Positions 55,693 through 64,000 of a stretch of 64,000 nucleotides of DNA are shown here, one piece after another. A program made the translations under genes and the position numbers. Origin of the DNA: an uncultured Eubacteriales bacterium (GTDB lineage Bacteria; Bacillota; Clostridia; Oscillospirales; CAG-272); contig CAKSVM010000005.1 of NCBI GenBank assembly GCA_934503195.1, positions 1 through 64,000 of the forward strand, written 5' to 3'. The notes under the pieces are model-generated. The model saw only the letters and a list, made by a program, of their open reading frames with translations, did not search any database and was not told the DNA's origin. Each line of letters begins with the position of its first letter. Position 1 is the first letter of the stretch.

Positions 55693-56550
55693 GTGGAATT
55701 TCTGATCATCACCGGAATGTCCGGCGCGGGAAAATCACAGGCCGCGAATACACTTGAGGATCTCGGATGGTACTGCATCGACAATATGCCCGCGCTTCTG
55801 ATCCCGAAGTTTGCCGAGATCTATTCCGCGACGCCGGCAAGACAGGGAAAGGTCGCGTTTGTCGTCGATATCCGCGGCGAGGTCGAGTTTGAGACGCTTT
55901 TTGCCCGGCTCGACGAGCTTAAGCTGCAAAATTTCAGCTGCCGGACGATATTCATGGAATGCGCCGACGAGGTGATTATAAGCCGCTACAAATACACTCG
56001 GCGGACTCACCCGCTCGTCGCCGCCGACGGGATCTCGATGACCGAGGCCCTGAAGCGCGAGCGCGAGCTGCTTTCGTACGCGCGGCTGCGCGCCGATTAT
56101 ATAATCGACACGACAAAGCTCTCTACCGCGCAGTTAAAGGAAAAGATTGCCGGAATCGTTCAGACCGGATCGCTTCACGAGATGTTCGTCACCTGTATGT
56201 CGTTCGGCTTCAAGCACGGCGCGGCGTCAGAGGCCGATCTGGTTTTCGACGTCCGCTGCTTTCCGAATCCCTATTACTACGACGAGCTCAAGGAACACAC
56301 CGGACTTGAAGCCCCGGTGCGCGATTTCGTCTTCTCGCATGAGGTGACGAAGGAGTTCTGCAAGAAGCTTTTCGACATGATCGACTTTCTCCTTCCGCTC
56401 TACGGCAAGGAGGGGAAGGCGCAGCTGATCATCGCGATCGGCTGTACCGGCGGCAAGCATCGCTCGGTCGCGATAACCGAGGCTCTGGCCGCTCATATCC
56501 GCGATGGAGGGTACCGCACGGTGACGATTCACCGCGATATTACAAAATAA
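55693..56550 (+). CDS. rapZ: RNase adapter / nucleotide-binding protein RapZ (YvcJ)
   Basis: The 285-residue protein has Walker A TGMSGAGKSQA near the N-terminus, ALEDLGWYCIDNMP-like LEDLGWYCIDNMPALLIP, and the C-terminal domain with SFGFKHGAASEADLVFDVRCFPNPYY and IGCTGGKHRSV, both diagnostic. In Firmicutes it binds nucleotides, influences competence and is linked to control of amino-sugar metabolism. The start is a GTG with AGAGGAAAAG upstream. The usual yvcK gene between rapZ and whiA is absent. Confidence 0.94.
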   Translation: MEFLIITGMSGAGKSQAANTLEDLGWYCIDNMPALLIPKFAEIYSATPARQGKVAFVVDIRGEVEFETLFARLDELKLQNFSCRTIFMECADEVIISRYKYTRRTHPLVAADGISMTEALKRERELLSYARLRADYIIDTTKLSTAQLKEKIAGIVQTGSLHEMFVTCMSFGFKHGAASEADLVFDVRCFPNPYYYDELKEHTGLEAPVRDFVFSHEVTKEFCKKLFDMIDFLLPLYGKEGKAQLIIAIGCTGGKHRSVAITEALAAHIRDGGYRTVTIHRDITK

Positions 56551-56551
56551 A

Positions 56552-57472
56552 ATGTCATTTTCGCACGAAACCAAGCTCGGTCTTGTTTCGCTCTTTGAGT
56601 CGACGAAGCATGAGTGCTGCAAAAAGGCCGGGCTTTACGGAATACTTATCTCGGCGGGAGTTTTTTCGCGGACAAAGTGCAAGCTTGTCACGACGACTCC
56701 CGAGCTTGCCGGGCTTACGATGGAATGGCTCGGAAAGCTCTTTTCGATAAACGGAAATCTCTACGTCACCGATCGCAAGAGCGGCGAGGAGGATGAGCGC
56801 AGAGTCTCAAAGATCACGCTTCCGCAGAAAAAGGAGCTTGAACGGCTCTTCAACTGCTTAAAATACTCGCCGGACGAGCCTGAGACCGACATAAAGACCG
56901 GGCTTTTCAGATGTCCGAACTGTCAGGCGGCGTTTGTACGCGGAGTCTTTCTCTCGGCCGGGACGGTCACGAATCCCGACAAGAGCTATCATCTCGAACT
57001 CAGCCTTCCGTCCGAAAGACTCGCGGAAAATCTCGCCGCGCTTCTTTCGGAATGCGGACTCGAACCGAAGTCGATGCAGCGGAAGAACGAGAACGTACTA
57101 TATTATAAAGACAGCGAGAACATCGAGAATTTTCTCGCCTACATCGGCGCGAATACGGCGGCCTTCACGATAATGAACAAGAAGATTGAGCGTGAGCTTC
57201 GAAGCGGCGCGAACCGGATCGCCAACGGAGAACTCGCGAATCTCGGAAAGACGGTCGCGGCGGCGGGAGATCAGATCGCCGCGATAAAATCGCTTGAAGC
57301 CTCGGGCGAGCTTGAGAGAATGCCCGACGAACTCCGCGCGACCGCGCTTTTGCGGCTCGAACACTTCGACGCGACGCTCTCGGAGCTTGCCGCGCTTCAC
57401 GATCCGCCGATAACCAAGTCGGGAGTCAACCACAGACTGAGAAAAATCACCGAGTGGGAAAGCACGCACTGA
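56552..57472 (+). CDS. whiA: DNA-binding protein WhiA
   Basis: The 306-residue protein has the LAGLIDADG-like N-terminal domain (SFSHETKLGL, KKAGLYGILISAG, then FVRGVFLSAGTVTNPDKSYHLEL) and a C-terminal helix-turn-helix (LASGELERMPDEL-like region, then ITKSGVNHRLRKI). WhiA affects cell division and sporulation in Gram-positive bacteria. It starts 1 nt after rapZ. Residue landmarks of homing endonuclease activity are lost, as in the family. Confidence 0.94.
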   Translation: MSFSHETKLGLVSLFESTKHECCKKAGLYGILISAGVFSRTKCKLVTTTPELAGLTMEWLGKLFSINGNLYVTDRKSGEEDERRVSKITLPQKKELERLFNCLKYSPDEPETDIKTGLFRCPNCQAAFVRGVFLSAGTVTNPDKSYHLELSLPSERLAENLAALLSECGLEPKSMQRKNENVLYYKDSENIENFLAYIGANTAAFTIMNKKIERELRSGANRIANGELANLGKTVAAAGDQIAAIKSLEASGELERMPDELRATALLRLEHFDATLSELAALHDPPITKSGVNHRLRKITEWESTH

Positions 57473-57502
57473 AAAACCGTTTTAATTTAAGGAAGGGATA
57501 TC

Positions 57503-60500
57503 ATGGATTTCGTTCATCTTCATCTTCACAGTGAATATAGTCTCCTTGACGGAGCCTGTCGGATTTCCGATATCCCGAAGCGCGCCAAGGAATGCGGACA
57601 CACCGCCTGCGCGATAACCGATCACGGCGTGATGTACGGCGCGGTGCAGTTCTACAACGCCTGCAAGGCCGAGGGGATCAAGCCGATAATCGGCTGCGAG
57701 GTGTATCTCGCGAAGCGCACGAGATTCGACCGCGATCACGACGAGGATATACAGAGCTATCATCTGATTCTCCTCTGTATGAACGACACCGGATACCGCA
57801 ATCTCATCTACATGGTGACAAAGGCCTTTACCGATGGCTTTTACTCGAAGCCGAGAATTGACATGGAGCTGCTTTCCGAGCATTCGGAGGGGCTTGTCGC
57901 GCTCTCGGCCTGCCTTGCCGGATATATTCCGCGCGCGCTTCAGAGCGGCGACTACGACCGCGCGAGAGAACACGCGCTCAGGATGAAGGAGCTTTTCGGC
58001 GAGAACTATTATCTTGAGCTTCAGGATCACGGGATTGAGGAGCAGAAGCGGGTCAACGCCGGGGTCGTAAGACTTTCGCGGGAGCTGAAAATCCCGCTTG
58101 TCGCGACGAACGACGCGCATTATCTGAGGCGCGAGGACGCCGGAAGTCAGGCGATCCTCCTCTGCGTCCAGACCGGAAACGTGATCACCGACGGCCGCCC
58201 GATCGGCTTTGAGACCGACGAGTTCTATTACAAGACGACAGAGGAGATGCACGATCTCTTCTCCTATCTCGACGATGAGGAGCTCGGAAGCCCGATTGAG
58301 AATACCGCGAAGGTCGCCGAAAAATGCGACTTCGACTTCGATTTTTCAAAGCTCTACCTACCTGCCTTCAGACCGGACGACGGCTCAGAGCCGACCGAAT
58401 ATCTCCGCGCGCTGACCGAGGCCGGATTCAGAAAGCGTATCGACTCCGGACGAATTGATTTCAAGGTTCATCCCGAGTCGGAGTACCGCGAGCGGATTGA
58501 TTACGAGCTTTCGGTCATAATAAAGATGGGATACGCCGAATATTTCCTGATCGTTCAGGATTTTGTCGGCTGGGCAAAGGCGCAGGGAATCCCGGTCGGA
58601 CCGGGACGCGGTTCGGGCGCGGGAAGCCTTGTCGCGTTCCTCATCGGGATAACCGACCTCGATCCGCTTCATTTTGACCTCCTTTTCGAGCGTTTTCTGA
58701 ACCCCGAGAGGGTCAGTATGCCCGACTTTGATATCGACTTCTGCTACGACCGCCGCGACGAGGTGATCGGCTACGTCAGACGGCGATACGGCGACGATCA
58801 CGTCGCGCAGATCATCACCTTCGGAACGATGGCGGCCAGAGCCGTGATCCGCGACGTCGGACGCGCGCTGGGAATGTCCTACGGCGAGGTTGATCTCGTC
58901 GCGAAGGCGATCCCGCGCGAGATGGACATCACGCTGAAATCCGCGCTTTCGTCGAGCAAGGAATTAAAATCGATGTACGATTCCGACCCTTCGGTGAAGA
59001 AGCTTATCGACGTTTCAATGGCGCTTGAGGGAATGCCGCGCCACGCCTCGACGCACGCGGCCGGAGTCGTCATAACCGACCGTCCGGTCAGCGATTACGT
59101 TCCACTGTCGGTGAACGGCGATATGCCGGTGACGCAGTTCGACATGGATACGGTCGCGAAGCTCGGACTGCTGAAGTTCGACTTTCTCGCGCTGCGCTAT
59201 CTCACGATAATCTCGGATACCGAGCGGCAGATCCGCGAGAGCGAGCCGGACTTCTCGGTCGACTCGCTTCCGCTTGACGACAGGAAATCCTATGAACTCA
59301 TCTCGTCGGGCAACACCGACGGAATCTTTCAGCTTGAGTCTGGCGGAATGCGCCAGATGCTGATGAATTTCCGCCCCGACACGATCGAGGACGTCATCGC
59401 CGCGATCTCGCTCTACCGCCCCGGGCCGATGGACTCGATACCGAAATTCATCGAGAACCGCCGCGATCCGTCGAAGATCAGCTATGTGACGCCGCTGATC
59501 GCGCCGATACTCGACGTGACCTACGGATGTATGGTCTATCAGGAGCAGGTCATGCAGGTCTGCCGGACGGTCGCGGGATATTCTCTCGGCCGCGCGGATC
59601 TGGTCAGACGCATGATGGCCAAGAAAAAGGTGGCCGAAATGGAGAAGGAGCGCGTCATCTTCGTCGAGGGCGCGGCGAAGAACGGCGTTCCGGAGGACGC
59701 CGCGAACACGCTGTTCGACGAAATGTCGGGATTCGCGAGCTACGCCTTCAATAAAAGCCACGCCGCGGCTTACGCGATCCTCGCTTACCGAACGGCGTAT
59801 CTGAAGAGTCATTACCCCTGCGAATATCTCGCCGCGCTTATGACCTCGGTCATGGGCAACGCCTCGAAGACGGCCGAATATGTCTCCGAGTGCGCGAGAT
59901 GCCGGATAAGAATCCTTCCGCCCGACATAAACGAGAGTACGGCAAGCTTCCACGCTTACCGGAACGGAAGCGACCGATATATAAGATTCGGTCTGCTCGC
60001 GCTTAAAAATCTCGGCGAGGGCTTTGTGAACCGCGTCGTCGAGGCGCGGAAATCGCAGAAATTCAGCTCGTTCGAGGATTTCATCGAGCGGATGTACTCG
60101 AAGGAGATGAACAAGCGTCAGGTCGAGGCTTTAATCAAGGCCGGTGCGTTTGACAGCCTCGGGATCTACCGCAGTCAGCTTCTCGCGGTGTATGAGAAGA
60201 TCATCGACCATTATCAGGACAAGAACCGGACGAATATCGCGGGACAGCTCGATCTCTTCTCGCAACTCGGCGACGAGCGGCCGGACACCTTCACCTATCC
60301 CGATATTCCCGAGCTCTCCTTCCGCGAAAAGCTGAGACTCGAAAAGGAATGCTCGGGAATCTGCTTCTCGGGTCATCTTCTTGACGATTTCTCAAAGCAT
60401 ATCGCGAAGATCAAGCCGACACCGATAAGCGAAATTCTGATCGCGTTCTCCGAGGACGGCGAGAATTCCGGGAAATTCACCGACCGTCAGACTTTGACTG

Positions 60501-61255
60501 TCTGCGGCACGGCGGCGAAATGCCAGACCAAGACGACAAAGAACGGCGCGCAGATGGCTTTTCTGACGCTTGAGGATAACTTTGCTGAGCTTGAGGTCGT
60601 CATCTTTCCGAAAACACTTGAAAAATGCTCGGTTCAGCTTGGCGGCGACAACGCGCTCTGCGTCACCGGACAGCTTTCAATCCGCGACGAGGAGCCGCCG
60701 AAGCTTCTCGCGTCGGGAATCGTCAAGCTCATCGACAACGCCGATTTCGTCGATTCTCCGGAAACGACGCCCGAATCCGCTCCCGCGCGGAATAATGTGA
60801 AAAAATTCCACGTCGGCGGAGCGTCAGGGCTTTTCGACGCGCAGGGCGGCGGATATCAGCCGCGCGGACAGGCTTATGACCAGGCGTATCAGGAGCCGCC
60901 GGTTCCGCCGGAATATGGTCAGAGCGGTCAGAATCAGTATGGTTCACGGAGTTCGCAAAGCTATCAGAATCCCCGGAACGGATATCAGCCGCGCTATCAG
61001 GGCTATAACGAACAGCCGGAGCCGATGCCGTCGAGAATCTATCTCCGCGTCGACAGGGCCGACGATTCGGATCGCGGATTCAGAAAGGCGATGAACCTTG
61101 TGAATATCTTCTGCGACGGAACCTGCGAGGTTGTGTTCTACGACAAGTCAAAATCCGGATATATGAAGCTGAACGGAATACGGCTCATGGCGACCGGGTT
61201 CGTGCAGAACGAACTGCGCGCGCTTCTCGGAGCCGAAAACGTCGTTGCGAAATAA
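57503..61255 (+). CDS. dnaE: DNA polymerase III alpha subunit (DnaE), with Q/G/Y-rich spacer
   Basis: The 1250-residue polymerase starts with the PHP domain (FVHLHLHSEYSLLDGA, AITDHGVMYG), then the Pol III family C palm with GPGRGSGAGSLVAF and catalytic PDFDIDF (about 407-413), KFDFLALR, fingers (IEDVIAAISLYRPGPMDSIP), a helix-hairpin-helix and an OB fold (LTVCGTAAKCQTKTTKNG). It is DnaE, not PolC, since no DnaQ exonuclease is inserted. Residues about 1114-1176 form a low-complexity stretch rich in Gln, Gly and Tyr with GYQPR twice, before the C-terminal domain. AAGGAAGG precedes the ATG. Confidence 0.95.
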   Translation: MDFVHLHLHSEYSLLDGACRISDIPKRAKECGHTACAITDHGVMYGAVQFYNACKAEGIKPIIGCEVYLAKRTRFDRDHDEDIQSYHLILLCMNDTGYRNLIYMVTKAFTDGFYSKPRIDMELLSEHSEGLVALSACLAGYIPRALQSGDYDRAREHALRMKELFGENYYLELQDHGIEEQKRVNAGVVRLSRELKIPLVATNDAHYLRREDAGSQAILLCVQTGNVITDGRPIGFETDEFYYKTTEEMHDLFSYLDDEELGSPIENTAKVAEKCDFDFDFSKLYLPAFRPDDGSEPTEYLRALTEAGFRKRIDSGRIDFKVHPESEYRERIDYELSVIIKMGYAEYFLIVQDFVGWAKAQGIPVGPGRGSGAGSLVAFLIGITDLDPLHFDLLFERFLNPERVSMPDFDIDFCYDRRDEVIGYVRRRYGDDHVAQIITFGTMAARAVIRDVGRALGMSYGEVDLVAKAIPREMDITLKSALSSSKELKSMYDSDPSVKKLIDVSMALEGMPRHASTHAAGVVITDRPVSDYVPLSVNGDMPVTQFDMDTVAKLGLLKFDFLALRYLTIISDTERQIRESEPDFSVDSLPLDDRKSYELISSGNTDGIFQLESGGMRQMLMNFRPDTIEDVIAAISLYRPGPMDSIPKFIENRRDPSKISYVTPLIAPILDVTYGCMVYQEQVMQVCRTVAGYSLGRADLVRRMMAKKKVAEMEKERVIFVEGAAKNGVPEDAANTLFDEMSGFASYAFNKSHAAAYAILAYRTAYLKSHYPCEYLAALMTSVMGNASKTAEYVSECARCRIRILPPDINESTASFHAYRNGSDRYIRFGLLALKNLGEGFVNRVVEARKSQKFSSFEDFIERMYSKEMNKRQVEALIKAGAFDSLGIYRSQLLAVYEKIIDHYQDKNRTNIAGQLDLFSQLGDERPDTFTYPDIPELSFREKLRLEKECSGICFSGHLLDDFSKHIAKIKPTPISEILIAFSEDGENSGKFTDRQTLTVCGTAAKCQTKTTKNGAQMAFLTLEDNFAELEVVIFPKTLEKCSVQLGGDNALCVTGQLSIRDEEPPKLLASGIVKLIDNADFVDSPETTPESAPARNNVKKFHVGGASGLFDAQGGGYQPRGQAYDQAYQEPPVPPEYGQSGQNQYGSRSSQSYQNPRNGYQPRYQGYNEQPEPMPSRIYLRVDRADDSDRGFRKAMNLVNIFCDGTCEVVFYDKSKSGYMKLNGIRLMATGFVQNELRALLGAENVVAK

Positions 61256-61266
61256 AGGAGAAGGCC

Positions 61267-61941
61267 ATGAAAAAGAAAAACAAGACCCCTAAAAGTGAAT
61301 ACGGCGGAGTGGTCGCGTTCTCAAAGCTCTTTGCCCCGGTTTTCAGGATACTCTATTATGTCTTCATCGGCGGACTCCTTTTGTCGGGAATCGTCGCGCT
61401 GATCGTCTTTCTTGTCAACACTTCGGTCGAGGATATGCTCCTCCCGCCGCTGATGAGCCTTCATGAAAACGAGTACTATTCGCTGACGATCGGAAACGGA
61501 ATCCGGATCGACGTTCCGTACGACTCGGTGACGCTCGGCGATATCAAGACGGTCATTTACGCCGAGCTTATCATGGTCGCGGCGGTCTGCTGTATGATGG
61601 CTCCGGTCTCGCTCTTCCTGTCAAAGCTGATGTCAAGTCTCGCCGAGGGCGATCCTTACCGCAGAAAGAACGGAAGATACGGAATCTACATCGGGCTTTC
61701 GGTCATGATCGGCTACACCTTCGTGCTTTTCATGAGACGCTTTTACAACTATCTTCTTGTCAAGACCTTTGTCACCGAGGGCGACGCGATTCATCTCTCG
61801 CTCGGACTTGATCTTGGCGGAGTGTTTGTCGGGCTTCTGATAATCTTCCTTGGAAATCTCATCGGTCATGCCGCCGAAAAACGCTCGTCCGAGGTCGCAC
61901 TGGAGGTGCGTCCCGACGACAAGCCCGACGCGAAGATGTAA
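61267..61941 (+). CDS. Four-helix membrane protein of unknown function (DUF2975-like topology)
   Basis: The 224-residue protein has a basic start, helices at about 28-50, 95-118, 139-158 and 180-200, and an extracellular loop of some 40 residues after the first helix. The segment SSLAEGDPYRRKNGRYGIYIG before the third helix recalls the NPF-type loop of DUF2975 proteins, but the similarity is weak and I do not assign a function. AAAGGAGAAGG precedes the ATG 11 nt after dnaE. Confidence 0.65.
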   Translation: MKKKNKTPKSEYGGVVAFSKLFAPVFRILYYVFIGGLLLSGIVALIVFLVNTSVEDMLLPPLMSLHENEYYSLTIGNGIRIDVPYDSVTLGDIKTVIYAELIMVAAVCCMMAPVSLFLSKLMSSLAEGDPYRRKNGRYGIYIGLSVMIGYTFVLFMRRFYNYLLVKTFVTEGDAIHLSLGLDLGGVFVGLLIIFLGNLIGHAAEKRSSEVALEVRPDDKPDAKM

Positions 61942-61970
61942 ATTTTCTCCCGCGTTCATAAAATATCCGA

Positions 61971-61986
61971 TATAATGCGATATAAT
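61971..61986 (+). promoter_or_regulatory. Tandem -10 boxes upstream of pbp1A
   Basis: GATATAAT occurs twice 10 bp apart (TATAAT at 61971-61976 and 61981-61986). No good -35 box lies 16-18 nt upstream of either. It may be a weak or alternative-sigma promoter. Confidence 0.4.
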
Positions 61987-62059
61987 AGAATTATCCGCAC
62001 CGAGTGGAACTTTTTTCCGTTTTTTACGTCTTATGAGAGACAAGGGGTGATTTATTAAA

Positions 62060-64000
62060 TTGAACAGGAATATGAATAACAGGCCGCAGAACAAGGTCAA
62101 CTGGTCAAAGGAGGCCGCAGGGGCGGGGAAGCTCGCCGGAAAGATCGTCGGAAGGATCTTCTCGTATATCCTGAATATTCTGATGACGGTGCTTTTAATC
62201 TGCTTCATAACCGGAATAATCGTCTGCACGGTCTTTGCCGTCTATGTCAAGAACAACATCGACCCCGAGGTCGATCTCGAACAGTTCAGCGTCTCGAACA
62301 CGAACCAGACCTCGCGGATTTATTACATGAAATACGACTCGCTCGACGACCGCCAGAACCGCATTGGCACCGAGGTCGAGCTTGAGGATCAGCGTCTCTA
62401 CGGCTCGGACAACAGTATCTGGGTTTCGTACACGAAGATTCCGAAGAATCTTGTCGACGCCTTCGTCGCTATCGAGGACAAGCGTTTCTGGAGCCATCAC
62501 GGGGTTGACTGGAAGTCGACGGCGTATTCGGTCGTCAACTATTTCATCCCGCTCGGACGCAACCGCGGCGGTTCGACGATCACCCAGCAGATGATCAAGA
62601 ACGTCACCGGAAACGACAGCTACACGCCTCAGCGTAAGGTTCAGGAGATACTTCAGGCTCTGAATCTCGAAAAAAAGCTCGACAAGACGCAGATTCTCGA
62701 GCTCTATCTCAACAATATCTATCTCTCGCAGAACTGCTACGGAGTTCAGGCGGCGGCTTACACCTATTTCAACAAGGATGTCAGCGAGCTTACGCTCATC
62801 GAGTGCGCCGCGATCGCCGCGATCACCAACTCGCCGACGAAATACGATCCCGTGCAGAATCCCGATAAGCAGGCGATCCGCCGCAATCTGATCCTTGACG
62901 AGATGCTCGATCAGGGAAAGATCACTCAGGCGGAATACGACGGGGCGTACGGAAAGGAGCTTGTCCTTGACTATCAGGGACGCGCGCGTGACGTCTCTGT
63001 CACGACAAACTCGTGGTACACCGACCAGGTCATCGTCGAGGTTGTCGAGGCCCTTCAGGACAAGTTCGGCTATACCCAGAAACAAGCGTACAACTACCTC
63101 TACACCGGAGGACTGAATATCTACACGCTTCAGGATCCCGAGCTTCAGACAATGCTCGAGGATCTCTATATCGACGAGACAACCTTCCCGACAACCCGGA
63201 ACGCCGTACAGCCGCAGTCCTCGTCTGTGATAATCGACCCGCAGAACGGCGACGTCGTCGCGCTGGTCGGCGCGCGCGGCGAGAAGAACGCGAACCTTAT
63301 CCTCAACTACGCTACCGGAACGACCCGTTCGCCCGGTTCGTCGATAAAGCCGCTCTCGGTCTACGCGCCCGCGGTTGAGTACGGACTTATAACCTACGGC
63401 ACAGTCTATGACGACTGCCCGGTCTGGTTCAACTACAAGGACAGCGATACCGAAAAGACTAACCCGATTCCCTATCCGAAGAACCTTCCCGAGGTCAACA
63501 ACGGACTCACGACGGTCAACGACGCCGTGACGCGTTCGGTAAACACGGTCGCTCTGCGGATTCTTCAGGATCTCACTCTCGATAAATCCTTTGATTTTGT
63601 CCGCAACAAGCTCAATATGGGAAGCTTCATCGAGGCCGGGGAATACAACGGCACAGGAATCAGCGACAAAGATTACGCGCCGCTCGCGCTCGGAGCGATG
63701 AACTTCGGCGTCACGACGCTTGAAATGACGGCAAGCTATCAGATCTTCGTCAACGGCGGAGTCTACAACAAGCCGCGCACATGGCTTTATGTCAAGGACT
63801 CGAACGGCAACGTCATACTCGAAAACGAGTCGGAGAGCCACGTTGTCATAAGCGAGCAGACCGCGTCGATAATGACAAAGATGCTCCAGAACGTCGTCAC
63901 GAAGGGTACCGCGAGAGCCTGCACGCTTCAGAATCAGATGAACGTCGCCGGAAAGACCGGAACGACTTCGAGCGACTTTGACCGCTGGTTTGTCGGCTAC
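62060..64000 (+). CDS. Class A penicillin-binding protein 1A (3' end outside window)
   Basis: At least 647 residues are present and the frame is open at the window end. A membrane helix (about 38-62) is followed by the GT51 transglycosylase with VAIEDKRFWSHHGVD (catalytic Glu139), GGSTITQQMIKN and RKVQEILQALNLE. The transpeptidase then has SSIK (Ser427-Lys430), SVN in AVTRSVNTVAL and KTG at 632-634. It polymerises and cross-links peptidoglycan. The likely start is TTG at 62060 with AAGGGGTGA about 9 nt upstream; ATG 62072 is an alternative with only a weak ribosome binding site. Confidence 0.92.
   Translation, partial: MNRNMNNRPQNKVNWSKEAAGAGKLAGKIVGRIFSYILNILMTVLLICFITGIIVCTVFAVYVKNNIDPEVDLEQFSVSNTNQTSRIYYMKYDSLDDRQNRIGTEVELEDQRLYGSDNSIWVSYTKIPKNLVDAFVAIEDKRFWSHHGVDWKSTAYSVVNYFIPLGRNRGGSTITQQMIKNVTGNDSYTPQRKVQEILQALNLEKKLDKTQILELYLNNIYLSQNCYGVQAAAYTYFNKDVSELTLIECAAIAAITNSPTKYDPVQNPDKQAIRRNLILDEMLDQGKITQAEYDGAYGKELVLDYQGRARDVSVTTNSWYTDQVIVEVVEALQDKFGYTQKQAYNYLYTGGLNIYTLQDPELQTMLEDLYIDETTFPTTRNAVQPQSSSVIIDPQNGDVVALVGARGEKNANLILNYATGTTRSPGSSIKPLSVYAPAVEYGLITYGTVYDDCPVWFNYKDSDTEKTNPIPYPKNLPEVNNGLTTVNDAVTRSVNTVALRILQDLTLDKSFDFVRNKLNMGSFIEAGEYNGTGISDKDYAPLALGAMNFGVTTLEMTASYQIFVNGGVYNKPRTWLYVKDSNGNVILENESESHVVISEQTASIMTKMLQNVVTKGTARACTLQNQMNVAGKTGTTSSDFDRWFVGY

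Noticed and set aside
62195..63841. Long open frame of over 500 codons on the minus strand opposite the PBP1A gene
   Set aside because: It mirrors a gene with full catalytic motifs, has Arg/Asp/Val-rich meaningless composition and no ribosome binding site. The GC-rich codon pattern of the coding strand removes stops on the other strand.
1..64000. CRISPR arrays, tRNA and rRNA genes, integrases, complete insertion sequences
   Set aside because: Looked for regularly spaced repeats, tRNA cloverleaf ends, rRNA-like stretches and transposase motifs; none found.

Overview
This 64 kb window looks like chromosomal DNA from a fermentative Gram-positive bacterium, most likely a gut-associated member of the Clostridia (Bacillota). 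Reasons: the gene orders yybS-like–gdpP–rplI–dnaB, tilS–hpt–ftsH, nusB–xseA–xseB–ispA–tlyA–nadK–argR–recN and rapZ–whiA; a gatCAB operon; an ECF vitamin/nucleoside-type transporter; a biotin-dependent Na+-pump decarboxylase; and vegetative promoters of almost ideal TTGACA-17-TATAAT form with strong AGGAGG ribosome binding sites. The DNA is GC-rich by eye, and this produces many long but meaningless open frames opposite real genes. I see no rRNA, tRNA, CRISPR array, phage or complete insertion sequence. The genus cannot be named from sequence reading alone.

Layout. 0-10.5 kb is accessory in character. It holds a cytosolic glutaminase-A-like (DUF4965 group) protein, a SLOG-domain protein, three tandem paralogous one-domain XRE regulators each with its own terminator, pfkA, two convergent sugar-type solute-binding lipoproteins without permeases, and a minus-strand operon of a lipid-anchored barnase-type RNase, its barstar inhibitor and ispD. 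10.4-12.1 kb holds an O6-alkylguanine repair protein coupled to an Eis-like acetyltransferase. 12.1-22.3 kb is a housekeeping block: c-di-AMP phosphodiesterase, ribosomal protein L9, replicative helicase, tRNA-Ile lysidine synthase, hypoxanthine phosphoribosyltransferase, FtsH and a mutarotase. 22.3-28.1 kb has a methyltransferase, two unknown proteins, gatCAB and a DUF975 membrane protein. 28.1-34.5 kb (minus strand) has an ECF S component coupled to a two-domain kinase, a large GH78 rhamnosidase, a DUF3842 protein and an amidohydrolase. 34.7-39.9 kb is the Na+-pump/transcarboxylase cluster (12S-type carboxyltransferase, gamma, biotin carrier, beta, 5S-type carboxyltransferase). 40-42 kb has a MATE exporter, a decayed acetyltransferase pseudogene and a 217-bp MITE-like element. 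42-46.4 kb (minus) is an operon of envelope and small-molecule genes plus an M23 peptidase. 46.5-64 kb is one long plus-strand run from nusB through dnaE to a PBP1A gene cut by the window end.

How the genes work together. The housekeeping runs couple translation fidelity (gatCAB, tilS, L9), replication and repair (dnaB, dnaE, recN, xseAB, ogt), isoprenoid supply (ispD, ispA) and wall synthesis (murB, rapZ, whiA, pbp1A). The decarboxylase cluster would link oxaloacetate or methylmalonyl-CoA/malonyl-CoA decarboxylation to Na+ export. Rhamnosidase, solute-binding proteins, mutarotase and phosphofructokinase suggest growth on plant or host glycans.

Most noteworthy points: the surface-tethered barnase with its barstar overlapping ispD; the regulator triplication that copied a divergent promoter each time, leaving two consensus promoters pointing antisense into the preceding paralogs; a Q/G/Y-rich spacer in DnaE; a G9 tract just after a lipobox; and the MITE-like element beside a decaying gene.
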